Positions 1 through 6,825 are shown, counted from the stretch's first letter. The stretch: 22,223 nucleotides of DNA from Patescibacteria group bacterium (GCA_018830605.1 JAHJRZ010000032.1:1-22223); one strand, 5' to 3'. The notes: generated from the letters alone by a model not told the origin. Made by a program: numbers and translations.

Positions 1-30
1 AATTATGGCGGCGAGAATTAAAAATTATAT

Positions 31-969
31 ATGAAATCAACATTTAAGAAACAGCACGGCACCGCCCTTTTGGTCGCTATTCTTCTTGCCGGAGCCATCT
101 CCCTGGTTGCTTTTGGCATGACCAAGGTTGCTTTAAATGAAATTTTTGTCGGCACCAAGGGGGAAGAGGGTTTAGAAGCCTTTTATGCGGCGCAAGCCGG
201 GATTGATGACGGCTTGATGCGTTTTAAGTTTCACGATAAAGCAGATCTGGAGTTGCCGGCAGATGCTGAAAAAGACTCTAAAAAAGTAATAAGAGTCTAT
301 ATTAATAAAAATGCCGGCGAGGTGGGAAAGGTATCAGTAGTAAACCCAATAAATACCCCTCCCAGCTTAACAGTAGATGATTATGTGTACGACCTTAAGG
401 TTTGGTATAAAGAAAGTTGTCTGCCGCCAAAGGGTTGTGTTTATGAATTAGAGAAAGATCAATCAATTTTATTGGGCCTCTTGGATGCTGGAAGTTCGAT
501 TCAAGTTTCATGGGATACAACAAATAGAATTATAAATTCCGAAGATCAGAAAAAAGCAGGATTGTGGTATCGTCTTTTTGACCCAGTTCACCCCAGCCAG
601 ATTGACCCAAGAGGCGAGAGTCGTGAGTTTTTAACCATATTTTCTTCTTACAATAATTCAGTTAATACTGCTGACGATAGGCTTGAACCGTACACCATTG
701 TTAATGGAACAACGAAGGCTGTTTTGACTCGGTCGGCCAGGTCATTAAAGCTCAAAGCTTTTTTGCCCTCAACTGACAATAAAATCAAAGTTAAAATTCT
801 AACTAACGAAGGGAAAGTTATTGGCGGGCCCAAGACCTACATTGAATCAACCGGGTACTACGGCGATACCGCCAAAAAAATTGTGGCCACCATTGACCGC
901 GATTCAAAATCGATTATTGATGTCTTTGATTATGTTATCTATTCTGGACAAGGTCCGCTGCCCAGATAA
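31..969 (+). CDS. PilX-like type IV pilus assembly protein
   Basis: 312-residue protein with one hydrophobic N-terminal segment (about residues 11-30) after a short basic stretch. It is followed by the helix pattern EAFYAAQAGIDDGL (about residues 49-62), typical of PilX-type minor pilin proteins of Gram-negative and Patescibacteria type IV pilus systems. The rest has no motif I recognise and looks like an exported beta-rich domain. By family analogy it would be a membrane-anchored minor pilin or pilus-priming subunit. No clear G|F prepilin cleavage site is visible, only HGTALL, so processing is uncertain. The start has no Shine-Dalgarno (SD) sequence, only AT-rich DNA. An upstream pilus operon may continue outside the window. 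The family call is good; the exact role is inferred. Confidence 0.72.
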   Translation: MKSTFKKQHGTALLVAILLAGAISLVAFGMTKVALNEIFVGTKGEEGLEAFYAAQAGIDDGLMRFKFHDKADLELPADAEKDSKKVIRVYINKNAGEVGKVSVVNPINTPPSLTVDDYVYDLKVWYKESCLPPKGCVYELEKDQSILLGLLDAGSSIQVSWDTTNRIINSEDQKKAGLWYRLFDPVHPSQIDPRGESREFLTIFSSYNNSVNTADDRLEPYTIVNGTTKAVLTRSARSLKLKAFLPSTDNKIKVKILTNEGKVIGGPKTYIESTGYYGDTAKKIVATIDRDSKSIIDVFDYVIYSGQGPLPR

Positions 970-994
970 TAATTTGAAATAAAGGCCAATTTAT

Positions 995-1021
995 AATAAG
1001 ATTTAAGAGTCTTATTTTTTT
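995..1021 (+). terminator. Hairpin with T-tract before rnhA
   Basis: The inverted repeat AATAAGA / TCTTATT (7 bp, 8-nt loop) runs straight into a T-tract that ends at the base before the rnhA ATG. It looks like the terminator of the pilus gene. TATAAT at 992-997 overlaps its left arm, so rnhA may be transcribed from here with a very short leader. I see no good -35 box. Confidence 0.55.
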
Positions 1022-1441
1022 ATGTCAGATAGAATTAAAGTCTATTGCGACGGAGGAGCGAGAGGCAATCCGGGTCCTGCTGGAGTTGGGGTGGTTATAA
1101 TTGACGCAAAAAATCGCGAAAAAAAATTTAAAAAATATCTCGGCTCAAAAACCAATAATCAGGCCGAGTATGAGGCCGTCATCTTTGCCCTAAATTTAAT
1201 TAAGAGTGATTATAAAGATAAAAAGAAGATTAGATTTTATCTTGATTCAGAGTTAGTCGTCAAGCAGATGAGAGGGGAGTATAAGATTAAAAATAAGAAG
1301 CTGGGACGGCTTTTAATTAAAGCCAGAAATGAAATTTTAAAGCAAGGGCTCTTAGCTGATTTTTATCACATCCCGCGATTAAAAAATCATCAAGCTGATT
1401 TATTAGTTAATCAAGCGATAGAGAAAAAATCTAATGCGTAA
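1022..1441 (+). CDS. rnhA: Ribonuclease HI
   Basis: 139-residue RNase H fold enzyme that cleaves the RNA strand of RNA-DNA hybrids, removing R-loops and Okazaki primers. The two-metal active site can be read: D10 in YCDGGARGNPG, E49 in NNQAEYEA, D75 in FYLDSELV and D126 in NHQAD, with the assisting H123. The length matches the short bacterial and archaeal-like RNase HI type. The start follows a hairpin and T-tract with no SD, so the mRNA is either leaderless or very short-leadered. The 3' end overlaps the start of rodA by 8 bases, so the two are probably co-transcribed and translationally coupled. Confidence 0.93.
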   Translation: MSDRIKVYCDGGARGNPGPAGVGVVIIDAKNREKKFKKYLGSKTNNQAEYEAVIFALNLIKSDYKDKKKIRFYLDSELVVKQMRGEYKIKNKKLGRLLIKARNEILKQGLLADFYHIPRLKNHQADLLVNQAIEKKSNA

Positions 1442-2519
1442 TTTAAAATCAATTGATTGGGTTTTATTATCTCTGATTATTCTGCTCTTGCTCTTTGGCT
1501 TGGTAGTTATTTTTAGCATTACCTTTCATACTTCTAAACAGAATCTGGCATCTTCACAGTTGATCTACGCCATTTTAGGGCTGGGGCTCTTGGTTTTATT
1601 TACCGCCATAGACTATCGCACTCTAAGTTCCGCCTCGATCGTCCTTTATATTATCGGCATTGCGCTTTTGGTCTTAGTGCTTGTTTTGGGACGGAGCAAG
1701 CTCGGCTCGACCCGCTGGATTGAACTCGGTTTTTTTAATTTTCAGCCCTCGGAGATTTTCAAAGTGATCTTAATTTTGACCCTCTCAAATTTTTTAGCCA
1801 AAAAAGAAGATATTTTAGTCTTTGATTTTTTGTTTTATTTAGGGCTTATTGCTCTGCCCGCCGCCTTAGTTCTTTTAGAGCCGGATCTGGGCACCGCCTT
1901 TATTTATGTGATTATCGGCCTTGCTCTTTTTATCGCCTGCCGGAGCAAAGAGATTTATCTCTTAATTACCGGGCTGATCGGGGCGATCTTACTGCCTATC
2001 TTTTGGTTTTTTATTCTCAAATTCTATCAGCGGGAGAGGATCCTAACTTTTATTGATCCGAGCCACGATCCTTTTGGTTCGGGCTATAATGTCCTGCAGT
2101 CAACCATCTCGGTCGGCTCAGGCGGGCTCTTGGGCCGCGGTCTCGGCCATGGGCCGCAGAGCCAGCTTAATTTTCTGCCCATTGCGCACACTGATTTTAT
2201 CTTTGCCTCGCTGGCGGAAGAGCTTGGCTTTATCGGCGCTGGGCTCTTATTAATTCTTTTTTTAATTTTAATTATGAGAATTGTCAGTATTGCCGTTTCA
2301 GCCAAAGACGCGCTCGGACGGTATCTCGCTTTTGGCGTGGCAGCGATGATTCTTTTTCAAGTCCTGATTAATGTGGGGATGAATATCGGGCTGATGCCGG
2401 TCACCGGAATCCCTCTGCCTTTGATCTCCCACGGCGGCTCGTCCCTCTTCTCAACCATGATTGCTCTCGGCATCGTCTGTAGCATCTTCATCCGCCGCAA
2501 ATCAATCACCTTCAGTTAA
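1434..2519 (+). CDS. rodA: FtsW/RodA/SpoVE family peptidoglycan glycosyltransferase
   Basis: 361-residue polytopic membrane protein with about ten hydrophobic segments. Family motifs are present: GSTRWIELGFFNFQPSE (about residues 90-106), the DLGTAF segment, and the C-terminal TGIPLPLISHGGSS. SEDS proteins polymerise lipid II glycan strands together with a class B PBP, RodA in elongation and FtsW in division. The N terminus is short, and no mreBCD or PBP gene is adjacent, so RodA versus FtsW rests on general similarity. It overlaps rnhA by 8 bases and has no SD of its own, which suggests coupling. The stop is followed at once by the first REP-like repeat, so the accessory insertion begins exactly at the end of this gene. 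Confidence 0.88.
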   Translation: MRNLKSIDWVLLSLIILLLLFGLVVIFSITFHTSKQNLASSQLIYAILGLGLLVLFTAIDYRTLSSASIVLYIIGIALLVLVLVLGRSKLGSTRWIELGFFNFQPSEIFKVILILTLSNFLAKKEDILVFDFLFYLGLIALPAALVLLEPDLGTAFIYVIIGLALFIACRSKEIYLLITGLIGAILLPIFWFFILKFYQRERILTFIDPSHDPFGSGYNVLQSTISVGSGGLLGRGLGHGPQSQLNFLPIAHTDFIFASLAEELGFIGAGLLLILFLILIMRIVSIAVSAKDALGRYLAFGVAAMILFQVLINVGMNIGLMPVTGIPLPLISHGGSSLFSTMIALGIVCSIFIRRKSITFS

Positions 2520-2520
2520 A

Positions 2521-2562
2521 CACCTCGGGTATTACACCTCGTAGGTGTAAGAGCGGAGGTGC
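2521..2562 (+). repeat. REP-like palindromic repeat, copy 1
   Basis: First of three near-identical copies of about 43 nt. The outer arms CACCTC / GAGGTG enclose a perfect inner hairpin TACACCT-CGT-AGGTGTA. It differs from copy 2 mainly at one base after the inner hairpin (AAGAG versus AGGAG). It lies 1 nt past the rodA stop and just downstream of the RAYT transposase stop. Confidence 0.9.
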
Positions 2563-2575
2563 AGGTTTTATAGGT

Positions 2576-3223
2576 TTATTCTAATAAGAGATTGTCAATT
2601 TCCAGCAATTTTTTGGCGTATTCGGCATAATCTTGGACAAATTCTTTATACTTTTTCGGTGAACCGATAATTTCTAAAATCATTTCAGGATTACAGAGTC
2701 TGGTTGTTTTATTTTTAATAAATAATTTAAATGAGGACCATTGGTAGTATTTTGGTTTTTCGACTAAATTAGCAATACAGGGGTTAATGTGGATATATCG
2801 AGAAAGATGAATCAATTGATCCTCATCTTCAATTTCGACTGATTTGAATCTTCCTTGAAAGATTGGTCCAACACGGTCATATTTAGTGTTAAAATAACGA
2901 GCAAAGCTATTTAGGGAATCTTTCATAAATTGAGATGTTCCTCCATTTTTTAATTGTTCGACCATTAGATGAAAATGATTTGGCATTAAGCAATAGGAAA
3001 TTATAGAAATCATTGGCTTTTTGGGGTTAGCAGACAAAACTTTAATGAGTTTTTCTTTTTTGATCATTGATATTCTTGTTTTTAATTCAATATCTAAATA
3101 ATAAGCAAAATTATCTAAAAGACGCTGATAATCATTTGAATCACCAAAAATTTTTTGTTTGGCGACTCCTCGATTATAAAGATGATAAATTTTACCGTTG
3201 ACAAAATTTCTGATTTTTTCCAT
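2576..3223 (-). CDS. REP-associated tyrosine transposase (RAYT, Y1 HUH family)
   Basis: 215-residue single-strand DNA transposase related to IS200/IS605 TnpA. Numbered from the chosen ATG, the HUH metal site is HFH at residues 83-85 in CLMPNHFHLMV. The likely nucleophile is Y143 in RYIHINP, matching the Tyr-Ile-x-Ile-Asn-Pro motif of E. coli TnpA-REP. GPIFQGRFKS (about 119-128) is another family hallmark. RAYTs nick and join REP hairpins in single-stranded DNA. Here the gene lies between two same-orientation copies of a nested palindrome, the expected arrangement. An in-frame ATG nine codons upstream exists. I prefer the internal start because an extended -10 box (TGGTATAAT) lies 6 nt before it, implying a leaderless mRNA. 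Catalytic residues look intact, so the enzyme may be active. Confidence 0.9.
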   Translation of the reverse strand: MEKIRNFVNGKIYHLYNRGVAKQKIFGDSNDYQRLLDNFAYYLDIELKTRISMIKKEKLIKVLSANPKKPMISIISYCLMPNHFHLMVEQLKNGGTSQFMKDSLNSFARYFNTKYDRVGPIFQGRFKSVEIEDEDQLIHLSRYIHINPCIANLVEKPKYYQWSSFKLFIKNKTTRLCNPEMILEIIGSPKKYKEFVQDYAEYAKKLLEIDNLLLE

Positions 3224-3229
3224 GGTTTT

Positions 3230-3238
3230 ATTATACCA
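3230..3238 (-). promoter_or_regulatory. Extended -10 promoter of the RAYT gene
   Basis: On the minus strand TGGTATAAT is followed 6 nt later by the RAYT ATG. Transcription would start at about the start codon. No -35 box is evident, and the upstream DNA is REP copy 2. Confidence 0.55.
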
Positions 3239-3246
3239 CATTATTT

Positions 3247-3289
3247 GCACCTCGGGTATTACACCTCGTAGGTGTAGGAGCGGAGGTGC
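3247..3289 (+). repeat. REP-like palindromic repeat, copy 2
   Basis: Complete copy: outer arms GCACCTC / GAGGTGC (7 bp), inner hairpin TACACCT-CGT-AGGTGTA, and unpaired GGGTAT and GGAGCG segments between them. It sits between the RAYT gene and the promoter of the next small-gene module, in the same orientation as copies 1 and 3. Confidence 0.92.
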
Positions 3290-3304
3290 AAAATATCATC
3301 GCGA

Positions 3305-3333
3305 TTGACATTTTGGGTGATAAATACTAATAT
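3305..3333 (+). promoter_or_regulatory. Consensus sigma-70 promoter of the REP-bounded module
   Basis: TTGACA (3305-3310), 17-nt spacer, TAATAT (3328-3333). The start point would be about 3340. It drives the two small ORFs at 3408 and 3714, and the unit ends at the terminator at 3869-3909. Confidence 0.8.
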
Positions 3334-3339
3334 TTGGGT

Positions 3340-3407
3340 GCTGTTGCGAAAGCAGGATAGAGTCCCGCGGAAACGTCGGGACCAACATAGGTAAAGAAGG
3401 GTGAGAG
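3340..3407 (+). other. Structured 5' leader of the small-gene module
   Basis: The leader carries a GC-GAAA-GC mini-hairpin at about 3342-3357. A second hairpin, GTCCCG...CGGGAC with a GAAA loop, lies at 3362-3382. AGAAGGGTGAGAG then serves as SD region before the ATG at 3408. GAAA loops are stable and can form tertiary contacts. A role is not shown. Confidence 0.45.
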
Positions 3408-3674
3408 ATGCTCAGTCCAACGAACAACAAGGCAACTGTCTGGGTGAAGACTATGGGTGGTTCTCTATGTGATAGGGCTGAAGTTGTGATACATCGTTTT
3501 GTAGGCACTGATGACTTTCATCTCGTCCTTGTCAGAGAGGTACAAGAAGCAGCAGTGAAGACGGCAGGAAATGCAGAGATCAAGACAATTGAAGTGGAAT
3601 TCCCTCTCCCAAGAGGCGTCGTCTCGAAGGAGATGAAGAGCATAGAGTACGCAACCGACGTTCTCGGCGATTAG
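3408..3674 (+). CDS. Hypothetical small soluble protein in REP-bounded module
   Basis: 88 residues, no membrane segment, and no family I recognise. It is mixed alpha/beta in appearance, with a central FHLVLVREVQEAAV stretch and an acidic C-terminal tail. Support for being real: it follows a consensus promoter, has a purine-rich SD (GAAGGGTG) about 6 nt before the ATG, and shares a transcript with the membrane ORF at 3714 before a strong terminator. Codon and base use is richer in GC than in the flanking rodA or rplU genes, suggesting separate origin. Its position before a membrane ORF parallels the 91-residue gene at 16661-16936 in the other island, though the sequences are not obviously similar. 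Confidence 0.5.
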   Translation: MLSPTNNKATVWVKTMGGSLCDRAEVVIHRFVGTDDFHLVLVREVQEAAVKTAGNAEIKTIEVEFPLPRGVVSKEMKSIEYATDVLGD

Positions 3675-3695
3675 TCGTCGATCACCGTCGCCTTG

Positions 3696-3710
3696 AAAGG
3701 AGGCAAGCGA
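3696..3710 (+). promoter_or_regulatory. Strong ribosome binding site shared with the 16315 gene
   Basis: AAAGGAGGCAAGCGA precedes the ATG at 3714. Apart from one extra G, the same string precedes the membrane-protein gene starting at 16315 on the minus strand (16318-16333). The identity extends past the SD core, so it is more than ribosome complementarity. Confidence 0.75.
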
Positions 3711-3713
3711 GAA

Positions 3714-3845
3714 ATGGAGTTAATGATGGCAATCGGACGTATGGCTGTTCTTGCGGTCACAGCCTATTTGGTCGTTTTGAGCTTGTTTGGCTTGGTTTTA
3801 GTCTTCTACGCCGATCTTCGCAGACCAAAGGCCGAGCCAGGATGA
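3714..3845 (+). CDS. Hypothetical single-pass membrane miniprotein (43 aa)
   Basis: Starts MELMMAIGRMAVLAV and contains one long hydrophobic helix (about residues 8-33). It is followed by a short basic-acidic tail, YADLRRPKAEPG, giving an N-out or N-in single-pass protein. The ATG is fixed by a near-perfect SD (AAAGGAGG, 10 nt upstream). It is the last gene of a two-gene unit that begins with the consensus promoter at 3305 and ends at the hairpin at 3869. No family recognised. The organisation, a soluble ORF followed by membrane miniproteins with the same leader, recurs at 15758-16936. Confidence 0.55.
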   Translation: MELMMAIGRMAVLAVTAYLVVLSLFGLVLVFYADLRRPKAEPG

Positions 3846-3868
3846 GCTCAAAGACAACTCACAGACAC

Positions 3869-3909
3869 AGCCCTTGGCGGGAAGCAATTCCTGATCCAGG
3901 GCTTTTTTA
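3869..3909 (+). terminator. Rho-independent terminator of the REP-bounded module
   Basis: AGCCCT / AGGGCT arms (6 bp) with a 23-nt loop, followed by a T6 tract. It ends the two-gene unit 3 nt before REP copy 3. Confidence 0.75.
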
Positions 3910-3912
3910 TAT

Positions 3913-3955
3913 GCACCTCGGGTATTACACCTCGTAGGTGTAGGAGCAGAAGTGC
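3913..3955 (+). repeat. REP-like palindromic repeat, copy 3
   Basis: Same as copy 2 except for two changes in the right outer arm (GCAGAAGTGC for GCGGAGGTGC), which weaken the outer stem but leave the inner hairpin intact. It closes the accessory region just before the rplU promoter. Confidence 0.9.
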
Positions 3956-3961
3956 AGGGGG

Positions 3962-3989
3962 TTGTATTTTTTTGAAACTATGTTATTAT
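3962..3989 (+). promoter_or_regulatory. Promoter of the rplU-secE-nusG-rplK cluster
   Basis: TTGTAT (3962-3967), 16-nt spacer, TATTAT (3984-3989) with an extended TG at 3981-3982. The expected start is near 3996. The short leader contains the inverted repeat ACAACC-A-GGTTGT (4004-4016), a possible protein or feedback site. Confidence 0.6.
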
Positions 3990-4027
3990 TTAAGAGGATT
4001 AAGACAACCAGGTTGTAAGATTTTTAT

Positions 4028-4342
4028 ATGGTCAAAAAGGATTTCGCGGTGATTAAAACAGGCGGAAAGCAGTATCTTGTCTCTAAGGGAGATGAGATTT
4101 TGATTGACAGGATTAATGAAAAGAAAGGCAAAAAATTAAGTCTTGAGACACTTTTAAAGAAGAGCGGGAAAAACCTAAAAATTGGAAATCCTATTTTAAA
4201 AACCGGAGAAGTTAAGGGTGAGATAATTGAGGAAATAAAAGACGAAAAGATTATTGTTTTTAAATACAAGGCAAAAAAAAGGTATCGCAAGAAAACAGGC
4301 TTTCGCGCTAAAAAAACCAAGATAAAAATATTAAGCATTTAA
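4028..4342 (+). CDS. rplU: 50S ribosomal protein bL21
   Basis: 104 residues, normal length for bL21, an early-assembly protein that binds 23S rRNA and contacts L20. Hallmarks are the N-terminal FAVIKTGGKQYLVSKGDEI and the basic C-terminal block KAKKRYRKKTGFRAKKT. In most bacteria rplU is followed by rpmA (L27). Here it is followed 1 nt later by secE, so the usual L21-L27 pairing is broken. There is no SD before the ATG. The preceding promoter and a small inverted repeat in the leader suggest it is the first gene of this cluster. Confidence 0.96.
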   Translation: MVKKDFAVIKTGGKQYLVSKGDEILIDRINEKKGKKLSLETLLKKSGKNLKIGNPILKTGEVKGEIIEEIKDEKIIVFKYKAKKRYRKKTGFRAKKTKIKILSI

Positions 4343-4343
4343 G

Positions 4344-4550
4344 ATGGGATTTGTAAATTTAGCTCTTAATTATTTTAGAGCCTCCTACCGCGAGCTCGGC
4401 AAAGTCTCCTGGCCAAAAAGAGAAGAAGTGATTTGGCTGACAGTCTTGGTGGTAGTAATTATTATTATTGCCGCTCTGTTTCTGGCCTTAGTTGATTTTG
4501 GCCTGACCAGTTTGGTAACTTATCTTTTAAGTTTAAGTATTACTAAATAA
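4344..4550 (+). CDS. secE: Preprotein translocase subunit SecE
   Basis: 68-residue minimal SecE. An amphipathic N-terminal helix has the family signature YRELGKVSWPKREEV (about residues 15-29), followed by a single transmembrane segment (about 30-52). SecE clamps SecY in the plasma membrane and is essential for export. It starts 1 nt after the rplU stop and ends 1 nt before the nusG ATG, so it is read within a tight operon. The secE-nusG pairing is the widely conserved order. Confidence 0.95.
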   Translation: MGFVNLALNYFRASYRELGKVSWPKREEVIWLTVLVVVIIIIAALFLALVDFGLTSLVTYLLSLSITK

Positions 4551-4551
4551 T

Positions 4552-5142
4552 ATGGCTAAAAAAGACAAAAAAAATAAAAAAAAGATTACCCTCTTTCCCA
4601 AAAAAAACGTCAAGAGAGGCGGCCGCAATTGGTATGTCATCCATACTTATTCCGGGTACGAAGACCAAGTGGCGGATAACATGAAGCAGAGAATTGAGTC
4701 AATGGGAATGCAGGAGAAAATTTTTGATGTGATGGTGCCGACAGAAAAGAGCGTGGAGATGAAGGGCGGGAAGAGAAAAATTTTAGAAAAGAAGATCTTT
4801 CCCGGTTATGTCTTGGTAGAGATGATGGTTGAGGAAGATTCTTGGTATGTAGTGCGCAATACTCCTAATGTGACGGGTTTTATCGGTTTTGGCACCAGCC
4901 CCACCCCGATCTCCCAAGATGAAGTTAAACGACTCAAACGCAAGATGGGTGAAGAGATGCCTAAATTCAAAATTGACTTTAAGATAGGAGACCAAGTCAA
5001 GATTACTGACGGGCCGTTTAAGGATTTTGACGGCGTGGTAGACGCGATTGACGAGCAGAAAGGGAAGATTAAGGTTTTAGTTAATATGTTCGGCCGCGAG
5101 ACTCCGGTCACGTTAGATTTTCTTCAGGCGAAGAAAATCTAA
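4552..5142 (+). CDS. nusG: Transcription elongation/antitermination factor NusG
   Basis: 196 residues. A lysine-rich N-terminal extension (about 1-20) is followed by the NGN domain starting at WYVIHTYSGYEDQV, which binds RNA polymerase. The C-terminal KOW domain (about 140-175) contains DQVKITDGPFKDFDG. NusG bridges polymerase with Rho or with ribosomal S10. The basic N-terminal tail is longer than in E. coli NusG. The gene follows secE by 1 nt and is separated from rplK by heptad-type AT-rich repeats (5143-5199). No SD is present. Confidence 0.96.
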   Translation: MAKKDKKNKKKITLFPKKNVKRGGRNWYVIHTYSGYEDQVADNMKQRIESMGMQEKIFDVMVPTEKSVEMKGGKRKILEKKIFPGYVLVEMMVEEDSWYVVRNTPNVTGFIGFGTSPTPISQDEVKRLKRKMGEEMPKFKIDFKIGDQVKITDGPFKDFDGVVDAIDEQKGKIKVLVNMFGRETPVTLDFLQAKKI

Positions 5143-5170
5143 AAATCCCAAATCCAAAATCCCAAATCCA
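5143..5170 (+). repeat. Tandem heptad repeat at the nusG 3' end
   Basis: Two 14-nt copies, each built of the heptads AAATCCC and AAATCCA, start at the base after the nusG stop codon. Looser 7-nt periodicity continues to the rplK ATG at 5200. It belongs to the same class of 7-nt-period repeats as those at 6817, 14901, 15601, 16371, 17313 and 17578. Confidence 0.85.
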
Positions 5171-5199
5171 AAACAATATCAAATAATAAAATTCAAAAT

Positions 5200-5625
5200 A
5201 TGGCGAAATCGATAAAAGTAAAAATTAAGCTCCAAGCTCCGGCTGGCAAAGCCAATCCGGCCCCTCCAATTGGTCCGGCTCTGGGCCAGCATGGGGTCAA
5301 TATTATGGAGTTCTGCAACCAATTTAATGAACAGACAAAAGACCTTGGCGAGGTTATTATTCCGGTTGAGATGACGGTCTTTGAAGATCGAAGTTTTGAA
5401 TTTATTTTAAAATCTCCGCCCGCTTCCGAACTTTTAAAAAAAGCAGCTAAGATTGAAAAAGGTTCAGGCAATCCCTTAAAAGAAAAAGTCGGCAAGGTCA
5501 GCCGGGCCCAAATAAGAGAGATTGCGCAGATGAAGATAAATGATCTCAATGCCTCTGATTTGAAATCAGCCCAAAAGATAATCGAGGGCACAGCTATTTC
5601 AATGGGACTCGAAGTTATAAATTAA
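5200..5625 (+). CDS. rplK: 50S ribosomal protein uL11
   Basis: 141 residues, the standard length. The N-terminal domain has KLQAPAGKANPAPPIGPALGQHGVNIMEFCN, with the proline-rich segment that contacts release and elongation factors. The C-terminal rRNA-binding domain ends IIEGTAISMGLEV. uL11 forms the GTPase-associated stalk base. In most bacteria rplA (uL1) follows directly. Here the next gene is dprA, after inverted repeats and a new promoter, so the unit stops at rplK. No SD is visible before the ATG. Confidence 0.97.
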   Translation: MAKSIKVKIKLQAPAGKANPAPPIGPALGQHGVNIMEFCNQFNEQTKDLGEVIIPVEMTVFEDRSFEFILKSPPASELLKKAAKIEKGSGNPLKEKVGKVSRAQIREIAQMKINDLNASDLKSAQKIIEGTAISMGLEVIN

Positions 5626-5626
5626 A

Positions 5627-5652
5627 TTCAGAGACCTCCTTTGATCTCTGAA
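5627..5652 (+). terminator. Possible weak terminator after rplK
   Basis: TTCAGAGA / TCTCTGAA arms (8 bp, 10-nt loop) just after the rplK stop, without a proper T-tract. A second small inverted repeat, TCTAATT / AATTAGA, lies at 5660-5679. Either may end the ribosomal unit or act on the dprA promoter. Confidence 0.45.
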
Positions 5653-5719
5653 ATTGTTATCTAATTCATCTTAATTAGAAAGACCGATCTTTGTCAAACT
5701 AAATTTTCTGTGGATAAAG

Positions 5720-5728
5720 TGATATAAT
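5720..5728 (+). promoter_or_regulatory. Extended -10 promoter of dprA
   Basis: TGATATAAT (TGnTATAAT) ends 8 nt before the dprA ATG, so transcription would start at or next to the start codon, giving a leaderless mRNA. No convincing -35 box is seen. Confidence 0.6.
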
Positions 5729-5736
5729 ATTCTAAT

Positions 5737-6825
5737 ATGTCTGACAAAAAATATTGGGTGGCCATTAACGGCTGTTCAGCGATCGGACCGGCGAGATTCA
5801 GACGTCTTTATAATTATTTTTCCTCGATGCAAGATGCTTGGTATTCGACTAACGCGGAGTGGAAAAAAGCGGGGCTTGAAGAGAAGGTGATTTATGAGTT
5901 ACGCCGCACCGTGGAGACAATCGACCCCGAGAAAGAGATGGAGAAGTTAAGATCTCGCCAAATCGGCGTGGTGACGATCAGGGAAAAAAACTTTCCTCAA
6001 AATTTGAAAAAAATTGATAGGCCGCCAGCTATAATTTATATCAAGGGAGAATTAAAAAAGTGCGATGAGATTGCCTTGGCAGTGGTGGGAACGAGGAGAA
6101 TGAGTTATTACGGCCAAGCCGTGACCGAGAAAATTTCAGCTGATTTGGCAAGATCCGGGGTAACGATTGTTTCCGGTTTAGCTCGAGGAGTTGATACTAT
6201 CGCCCACAGGGCGGCGCTCGAGAATGGAGGACGGACGATCGGAATTGCGGGCAGCGGACTTGATGAATATTCGTTTTATCCGCCGGAGAATGTAAATTTG
6301 ATGCAGAAAATAATTGAGGGCAGGGGGGCGGTAATCTCGGAATATCATTTGGGCGTTCCGGCCTTAAGGGAGCACTTTCCGGCGCGCAACCGTTTAATCT
6401 CCGCTCTGTCTTTAGGGGTTTTGGTGACTGAGTGCCCCCAAAAGTCAGGGGCGCTCTTAACGGCGCGAGCGGCCTTGGAGCAGGGCCGCGAAGTCTTTGC
6501 CGTGCCGGGCGATATTCGCAGCCCAAATTCACAAGGCGCCCATAATCTTATCAAGATAGGAGCTAAATTAGTTACAGAGGCCCAAGAGATTCTAGAGGAG
6601 TATAATCTTGAACCAGGCCAGAATAAAGAGGCGCCTGATCTTCATCCAGAAACCAAGGAAGAGGCAAAACTTTTTGATTTTTTGTCGATTAAACCGATAA
6701 GTTTTGATTTTTTGGTCAAAAAAACCAAACTTGATTCGAGTATCGTCAGTTCTACCTTGACCATGATGGAGATACAGGGTAAGGTGAGGAACGTGGGGAT
6801 GAATAAATACATTATTAAAAAGTAA
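5737..6825 (+). CDS. dprA: DNA processing protein DprA/Smf
   Basis: 362 residues. The order is a helical N-terminal SAM-like region (about 1-75), then a Rossmann-like DNA-binding core from VVGTRRMSYYG through SGLARGVDTIAH. Next are FPARNRLISALS and SGALLTARAALEQGREVFAVPG, and a C-terminal winged-helix domain (about 305-360). DprA loads RecA on incoming single-stranded DNA in natural transformation and is common in Patescibacteria together with type IV pili. It appears to be transcribed without a leader from an extended -10 box. Its stop codon lies inside a heptad repeat that also leads into topA 27 nt downstream. Confidence 0.95.
   Translation: MSDKKYWVAINGCSAIGPARFRRLYNYFSSMQDAWYSTNAEWKKAGLEEKVIYELRRTVETIDPEKEMEKLRSRQIGVVTIREKNFPQNLKKIDRPPAIIYIKGELKKCDEIALAVVGTRRMSYYGQAVTEKISADLARSGVTIVSGLARGVDTIAHRAALENGGRTIGIAGSGLDEYSFYPPENVNLMQKIIEGRGAVISEYHLGVPALREHFPARNRLISALSLGVLVTECPQKSGALLTARAALEQGREVFAVPGDIRSPNSQGAHNLIKIGAKLVTEAQEILEEYNLEPGQNKEAPDLHPETKEEAKLFDFLSIKPISFDFLVKKTKLDSSIVSSTLTMMEIQGKVRNVGMNKYIIKK

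Noticed and set aside
2521..3955. Three repeat copies considered as a CRISPR array
   Set aside because: Spacing is over 600 nt, the intervals contain genes, and there are no cas genes.
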